From: Paenibacillus sp. J23TS9
Lineage (GTDB): Bacteria > Bacillota > Bacilli > Paenibacillales > Paenibacillaceae
Assembly: GCF_018403225.1 (NCBI RefSeq)
Contig: NZ_BOSG01000001.1
Location: 1,488,001 to 1,552,000 of the forward strand
DNA: 64,000 nucleotides
Reading direction: 5' to 3'
Part shown: positions 60,317 to 64,000 of the stretch, one piece after another
How the letters are laid out: each line of letters begins with the position of its first letter
Position numbering within the stretch: position 1 is the first letter of the stretch
Made by a program: the position numbers and the translations under genes
Notes under the pieces: model-generated
Seen by the model: the letters and a program-made list of their open reading frames with translations, nothing else
Told to the model about the DNA's origin: nothing
Databases searched by the model: none

Positions 60317-61204
60317 ATGGAGTTTCTGCAATTGAAATATTTCCAGGCGATCGCCCAGCAGGAAAACATGACGAAAGCATCCCACCTGTTAAATGTCTCT
60401 CAACCTTCGCTCAGCAACTCGATCCAAAGGCTGGAAAAGAATCTGGGCGTCCCCCTCTTTGACCGTCATGGCAGACAGCTTAAATTAAATGCTTATGGAA
60501 AAGTATATCTGGGTAAAGTGGAAGAGGCTTTTAGGGCATTAGAAGAAGGAGAAACGGAAATCAAAGAGATGGCGGGGTTATACCGGGGGCAGTTAAGGAT
60601 TTGCATGATGCTCCCCCATATTTTGCCGACACTCCTAAAGGAATTCTTGGCCCGGCATCCCCATGTTCGGATATCGCAGCGCCAACCGAGCACCACGCTG
60701 GAAATGAGAAAGGAACTGGAAAAATCGAATATGGACTTTTGCTTGTCCACCTACCCCATTACCGGTCCCGACATTGAATGGTTGACTTTAGTGGAAGAGG
60801 AAATGCGATTAACCGTGCCCAAGAATCATCCATTGGCCGTAAGAGAAAGCGTTCATTTGAGTGAAGTGGCTGACGAACCCATTATTTCCGTTCCCGTCAG
60901 CTCGACTTTCCGTGAAATCACGGACGAATATTGCCGTCAGGCAGGCTTTGAGCCGAATATTGCTTTTGAATTGGAAGAAACGAGTGCTATCCAAACCCTG
61001 GTCGAAATGGGACTCGGCGTCACGTTGACGCTTCCGCTATCGTTAGGAACCAGAGCCTTGAACAAGGAGACCGTACAGATCAAAATCGTTGATCCGAAGT
61101 GCATAAGAACATTCGGCATCGCTTGGAATCGGAAGCATTATATGTCGCAGGCAGCCGTTCATTTTCTGGATTTTGTGAAAGAATTTTTTGCGCACTACAA
61201 GTGA
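60317..61204 (+). CDS. LysR-family transcriptional regulator
   Basis: 295 residues from the second of two adjacent ATGs (AGGAGG is 5 nt before it). HTH: FLQLKYFQAIAQQENMTKAS, HLLNVSQPSLSNSIQRLEKNLGVPLFDRHGRQ. The effector domain shows LRICMMLPHILPTLLKEFLA and VPKNHPLAVRES. It stands opposite the MFS gene across 122 nt of AT-rich DNA; LysR-type sites (T-N11-A) fit there but none is unambiguous. Confidence 0.92.
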   Translation: MEFLQLKYFQAIAQQENMTKASHLLNVSQPSLSNSIQRLEKNLGVPLFDRHGRQLKLNAYGKVYLGKVEEAFRALEEGETEIKEMAGLYRGQLRICMMLPHILPTLLKEFLARHPHVRISQRQPSTTLEMRKELEKSNMDFCLSTYPITGPDIEWLTLVEEEMRLTVPKNHPLAVRESVHLSEVADEPIISVPVSSTFREITDEYCRQAGFEPNIAFELEETSAIQTLVEMGLGVTLTLPLSLGTRALNKETVQIKIVDPKCIRTFGIAWNRKHYMSQAAVHFLDFVKEFFAHYK

Positions 61205-61244
61205 ATTTGATGCACTAAAGTGATTCCGAATCCCGGGACAAGAC

Positions 61245-61299
61245 AAAACACCTCCTGAATCCGCATGTTATGAATGCAGATTCGAAAGAGGTGTTTTTT
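61245..61299. terminator. terminator between LysR and EVE genes
   Basis: AAAACACCTC (61245-61254) and GAGGTGTTTT (61288-61297) pair perfectly with a further short stem inside (GAATC/GATTC). Confidence 0.82.
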
Positions 61300-61305
61300 G
61301 TTTGC

Positions 61306-61746
61306 TCATTGGAGCATCGCACAGGCAATGATCATAAAGTCCTCCCGGCTGATTTCAAACTGCCCGTAGCGAAAGGCGTAGCCCCAGTTTCGGTTCCCGC
61401 GCGTGAAGCTTAGTTGGTCCAATAGATCCCTGATCTTGACTTCGTGGCATGGAATATAGCTGATATTTCTGCGGAATGGCACAAACGTTTCGGACATCAG
61501 ATATTCATATACTTGGTCATCAGCCACTTTTCCGATCGCGGTGAATGCTTGAAGCGGTTCCCCTTTCGTCATATCTGTACGCGGAGAATAGTAGATCAAC
61601 CAATCGCCTGCTCTCATCTTACGTAAAGGTGCTGACTTACCATGACAGAGCTGGGCGAATCCCCCCTGCTCTCCCCGCTTTACGTGGGATGCGGATACGA
61701 CACCAACCCAGAAGCGGCTTTCTATGCTTATCTCATCTATACGCAT
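61306..61746 (-). CDS. EVE-domain protein
   Basis: 146 residues from ATG 61746 (GGGGAT 5 nt upstream). RFWVGVVSASHVKRGEQGGFAQLCHGK, MRAGDWLIYYSPRTDM, LQAFTAIGKVADDQVYEY and FVPFRRNISYIPC match the PUA-like EVE fold, which binds modified DNA or RNA bases in related proteins. EVE proteins usually start right at the RFW motif, so the first ten residues (MRIDEISIES) may be a short extension. The gene begins inside a DinB remnant on the same strand, so its promoter may be that of the lost DinB gene. Confidence 0.85.
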   Translation of the reverse strand: MRIDEISIESRFWVGVVSASHVKRGEQGGFAQLCHGKSAPLRKMRAGDWLIYYSPRTDMTKGEPLQAFTAIGKVADDQVYEYLMSETFVPFRRNISYIPCHEVKIRDLLDQLSFTRGNRNWGYAFRYGQFEISREDFMIIACAMLQ

Positions 61747-61919
61747 CCAGATCCCCGCCAATCTCGGTTTTGTCCGCTGGAGATCCTTGGAGATCTTGGC
61801 TTGGCACCAGGCATTGATCCATATTCCTTCAGCTGATCCAGACTGAACGGATCCATTTCATGAATATAAGGTAACGCAGTTTCCTCAAATCGTTGTAATG
61901 CTCCCTTTGTTGTGCTCAT
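61737..61919 (-). pseudogene. N-terminal remnant of a DinB-family gene
   Basis: From ATG 61919: STTKGALQRFEETALPYIHE, then MDPFSLDQLKEYGS, like helix 1 of DinB proteins ('RFEEt ... YxxEL-x-x-fs-x-eqL'). After about 35 codons (near 61815) the similarity ends; the frame continues through unrelated sequence into the EVE gene. A deletion has fused the DinB start to the EVE 5' region. Confidence 0.45.
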
Positions 61920-61961
61920 CAATTTATCATCGCCTTTAGTTATCTTTTTATCTAAGGGTAC

Positions 61962-62003
61962 AAAAACGCTACTGACACCATTATGTCAGTAGCGTTTTTA
62001 ACG
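61962..62003. terminator. bidirectional terminator
   Basis: AAAAACGCTACTGACA (61962-61977) and TGTCAGTAGCGTTTTT (61984-61999) form a perfect 16-bp stem with a 6-nt loop, between the EVE/DinB-remnant unit and the phosphodiesterase-fold gene. Confidence 0.88.
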
Positions 62004-62114
62004 TTTTTTTCTGTTCGTTTCTAACCCGATGCCGGAAGGATTCCGGCTTCAGCCGCAGCCGCTGGATTGAAGACACCTCTTGCATCCCGACAGGCCGTTA
62101 TCAGCCGCTTCGTT

Positions 62115-62846
62115 TCACTTGAACGCCAAATCGACTGCGATGGGCAGATGGTCCGAAGCGTCCGTGCGGATTACCTGCTGATTCGAGTGCTGTACCGTGG
62201 GAGACGTTAATATGTAGTCGATGATTTCGGGCGGATTGCTGAACGGGAAAGTATAGGCATCTTCAATTCCCTGAAAGCTGTTGACGAATAATCCGCTATT
62301 TAGCAGCAGTTGAAGCTCTGGACTGTCGGGTTCGGCATTAAAATCACCCATTAAAATCTTCGGTCCCTGGGCGGAGGTGGCAAGGTCAATAATTTCCTGG
62401 GCTTGCACCGTTCTGCTCGTGGTATCTAGTCCGAGATGCGTATTGTATACATTCATATGAACGTCACGCAGATTTACAATGGCATGCAGTGCACCGCGCG
62501 GCTCATCTTCAAAGCTGCTGAGCAATATATTCTCATGCCGGATAATAGGATGCTTGCTTAATATAGCGGTCCCATATTGGCGGTTGTCAGCCCGTCCCTC
62601 CTCTGGTCCCAAATCAAGATTGGATCCGTATGCGTAGTGATAGCCGAGCAAGACTGCCAATTCTGCTGCCTGGTCCTTATATTCGCTTCGGTCTCCGTAA
62701 AATCGGTCAACCTCCTGTAGGGCGACGATTTCTGCACCGGAATCACGGATGACATCCGCAATTCTTTGCAAACTTAACTGGTCATCCACACCTACGCCGT
62801 GATGAATATTGTAAGACATCACAGTTACGCCTACCGCCTTATTCAT
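62115..62846 (-). CDS. endonuclease/exonuclease/phosphatase-family hydrolase
   Basis: 243 residues. Metal and catalytic motifs run in order: VMSYNIHHGVGVDD (Asn), IVALQEVDRF (Glu), VYNTHLGLD (His), ILMGDFNAEPDS (Asp, Asn) and TDASDHLPIAVDLAF (Asp-His). No signal peptide is seen, so it probably acts in the cytoplasm. The family contains nucleases, sphingomyelinases and phosphatases; substrate not predictable. GGGAGG before the ATG. Confidence 0.88.
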   Translation of the reverse strand: MNKAVGVTVMSYNIHHGVGVDDQLSLQRIADVIRDSGAEIVALQEVDRFYGDRSEYKDQAAELAVLLGYHYAYGSNLDLGPEEGRADNRQYGTAILSKHPIIRHENILLSSFEDEPRGALHAIVNLRDVHMNVYNTHLGLDTTSRTVQAQEIIDLATSAQGPKILMGDFNAEPDSPELQLLLNSGLFVNSFQGIEDAYTFPFSNPPEIIDYILTSPTVQHSNQQVIRTDASDHLPIAVDLAFK

Positions 62847-62923
62847 AGTGTTATCCTCCCGCCGTGGTACGATATGTCAAACTTATCTTCTTGGTAAAAA
62901 GTTTACCATAAATGTGAAATATA

Positions 62924-62962
62924 AAAAGGAAGAATCATGGCTGCCATGGTTCTTCCTTTTTA
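62924..62962. terminator. terminator after FAD-linked oxidase gene
   Basis: AAAAGGAAGAATCATGG (62924-62940) and CCATGGTTCTTCCTTTT (62944-62960) pair with one mismatch around CTG. Confidence 0.85.
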
Positions 62963-62987
62963 TGATAGCCCGGTGTCTACAGCTTGT

Positions 62988-64000
62988 TTAGGTTGATTTA
63001 GCTGGCGGGATGCTTTGCGGATTGTTGAATACATTATTCGGATCGTACTTCGCTTTGACCCTTCTCAATCTGGCATAGTTCTTTCCGTAATAGACCGGCC
63101 CAGAACATTGGATGCCTTGATCCGGAACGTTAATATAGGAGCCTACGATATAGGGCTGCAGTTTCTTTCTGGTATTTCGAACTAAGGCAATATTTTTAGC
63201 CGCATGGGATGGTTTCACCCATGAGCTGTTCCATTCTACATAAAATTTAGGGTCACGCCAGAAGAATGCGGTATCCCTAGGTGCGATACGACTTATGGCA
63301 CCGCCCCAGTTCAGGAAGTAAAATCCGGCAGGTGTTCCTCCCTCAGCTTTCTCGAGAAATTCGCGCATGGCTTTAAATGCTTTATTTGGAAACGGTTTTC
63401 TGCCGAAGCTGCTGGAGAATTGGTTGCTGAACCTTTGGGTAAGCACGGGATCGGGAGCTAACAAAAACTTCGTACATTCAATGTATGGCAGATAGCGTAT
63501 GGTTTTTTGAGTAGGCGTGCCGACACTAAGAATAGGCTCTAAGTGGCGTATAGCTTCGCTTTTTGATCCGAGGTAAAGTCCCAGCATACTGACATTACCG
63601 CCTTTTTTAGGACCAACGCTTAATTCGCTTCCCAGCTTGGTACTGGTGTTTGGAGCCCATACTTGCCATTTTTTCACGACTTTTTCGAATTGGTTCCATG
63701 GCCAGGTAATGTGGAATACGGTAGCTTTCGCCGGAGCGCGCAGTACTTTGAATTTATATTTGGTATAAATGCCGAAGTTGCCCCCGCCTCCACCCCGGGA
63801 AGCCCACAGGAGATCGGAGTTCTGATTTTTGTTTGCCCGGAGAACTCTCCCCTTAGCGTCGACCATTTCGAGTTCGATCAGGTTATCGCTGATGAGCCCG
63901 GTCGTCCTTTGCAGCGGTCCTATTCCCCCGCCAAGCGTAATTCCGCCGATCCCCACCGTTGGGCTGTCACCAAATGGGGCGATATAACCTTGGCGCGCCA
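62988..64000 (-). CDS. FAD-linked oxidase with BBE (berberine-like) C-terminus, partial
   Basis: The frame continues to the right edge of the window, so the N-terminal part (signal and first half of the FAD domain) is missing. Visible: GDSPTVGIGGITLGGGIGPL (FAD-binding PCMH end), LLWASRGGGGGNFGIYTKYKF (FAD contact), the substrate domain, and at the C-terminus YYGKNYARLRRVKAKYDPNNVF, the BBE motif that closes the FAD site. Such flavoproteins oxidise sugars or alkaloid-like compounds and release H2O2. A GTG at 63956 is not the true start, since the coding frame goes on with GYIAPFGDSPTVG upstream. Confidence 0.92.
   Translation of the reverse strand, partial: ARQGYIAPFGDSPTVGIGGITLGGGIGPLQRTTGLISDNLIELEMVDAKGRVLRANKNQNSDLLWASRGGGGGNFGIYTKYKFKVLRAPAKATVFHITWPWNQFEKVVKKWQVWAPNTSTKLGSELSVGPKKGGNVSMLGLYLGSKSEAIRHLEPILSVGTPTQKTIRYLPYIECTKFLLAPDPVLTQRFSNQFSSSFGRKPFPNKAFKAMREFLEKAEGGTPAGFYFLNWGGAISRIAPRDTAFFWRDPKFYVEWNSSWVKPSHAAKNIALVRNTRKKLQPYIVGSYINVPDQGIQCSGPVYYGKNYARLRRVKAKYDPNNVFNNPQSIPPAKST

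Noticed and set aside
1..64000. CRISPR arrays, rRNA, complete insertion sequences, known riboswitch classes
   Set aside because: Looked for regularly spaced repeats, transposase motifs and long conserved leaders; none was found by reading.

Overview
The window looks like a chromosomal segment of a low-to-mid GC, endospore-forming Bacillales bacterium, most likely Paenibacillus or a close relative (inferred from content, not from a search). Pointers are strong GGAGG ribosome sites with frequent TTG/GTG starts, a YheC/YheD spore-coat ATP-grasp protein, a large carbohydrate ABC transporter of the LplABC type, a class III fructose-1,6-bisphosphatase, a YpdA-type (bacillithiol) reductase, a YqkB-type Fe-S protein and many ECF sigma/anti-sigma and two-component pairs. 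No rRNA, tRNA, CRISPR array or complete IS element was recognised.

Layout. 1-2.6 kb: a kinase remnant and a two-component system. 2.8-4.8 kb: SHOCT protein, DJ-1/PfpI fusion protein, DUF2306-like membrane protein. 5.4-6.2 kb: YheC/D protein. 6.3-14 kb: a sugar-uptake locus on the minus strand (GntR/LacI-type regulator, remnant of an alpha-mannosidase, two permeases, solute-binding lipoprotein, two Gfo/Idh/MocA dehydrogenases). 14.2-19.2 kb: MFS transporter, decayed ECF sigma gene, hypothetical protein, AraC regulator and divergent EamA exporter. 19.4-24.8 kb: response regulator, kinase, ABC ATPase and FtsX permease, a sensing/efflux module. 24.8-30.8 kb: a thiol-redox cluster (trxB, flavin amine oxidase, two ArsR-rhodanese fusions, MFS, trxA). 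31-35.4 kb: MarR, small proteins, and an ECF sigma/anti-sigma pair with a secreted paralogue of the anti-sigma ectodomain. 35.7-43.8 kb: M42 aminopeptidase, two DinB proteins, a frameshifted epimerase, FAD reductase, Rrf2, cupin, CMD, TetR. 44-50.7 kb: fbp, AraC-GyrI regulator, BlaI remnant, YqkB-like protein, tyrosine recombinase, ketopantoate-reductase-like protein. 50.8-54.8 kb: TetR, truncated acetyltransferase, a second ECF sigma/anti-sigma pair, a copper-amine-oxidase-N stalk protein. 55.4-64 kb: YpdA, TetR plus haloalkane dehalogenase, MFS fragment, MFS/LysR divergent pair, EVE protein, an endonuclease/exonuclease/phosphatase-fold protein and an FAD-linked oxidase cut by the window edge.

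How genes may work together. The clearest new regulatory unit is in 25-31 kb: an 18-bp palindrome TTCAA-N8-TTGAA directly follows or overlaps the -10 box of trxB, trxA and the second ArsR-rhodanese gene, with a degenerate copy before the first ArsR-rhodanese gene. This suggests that rhodanese-domain ArsR proteins control thioredoxin and thioredoxin reductase in response to a sulfur or thiol signal. A second readable circuit is the TetR at 56.6 kb, whose 22-bp operator overlaps its own start region and recurs at the promoter of the haloalkane dehalogenase.

The window is also unusually rich in gene remnants: at least fourteen decayed fragments can be read between intact genes (uridine-kinase-like, serine hydrolase, GH38, ECF sigma, TagA, MerR, epimerase, Rrf2, SDR, BlaI and partner, GNAT, MFS, DinB and one unrecognised). 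All family names come from recognising motifs by eye; none was checked by database search.
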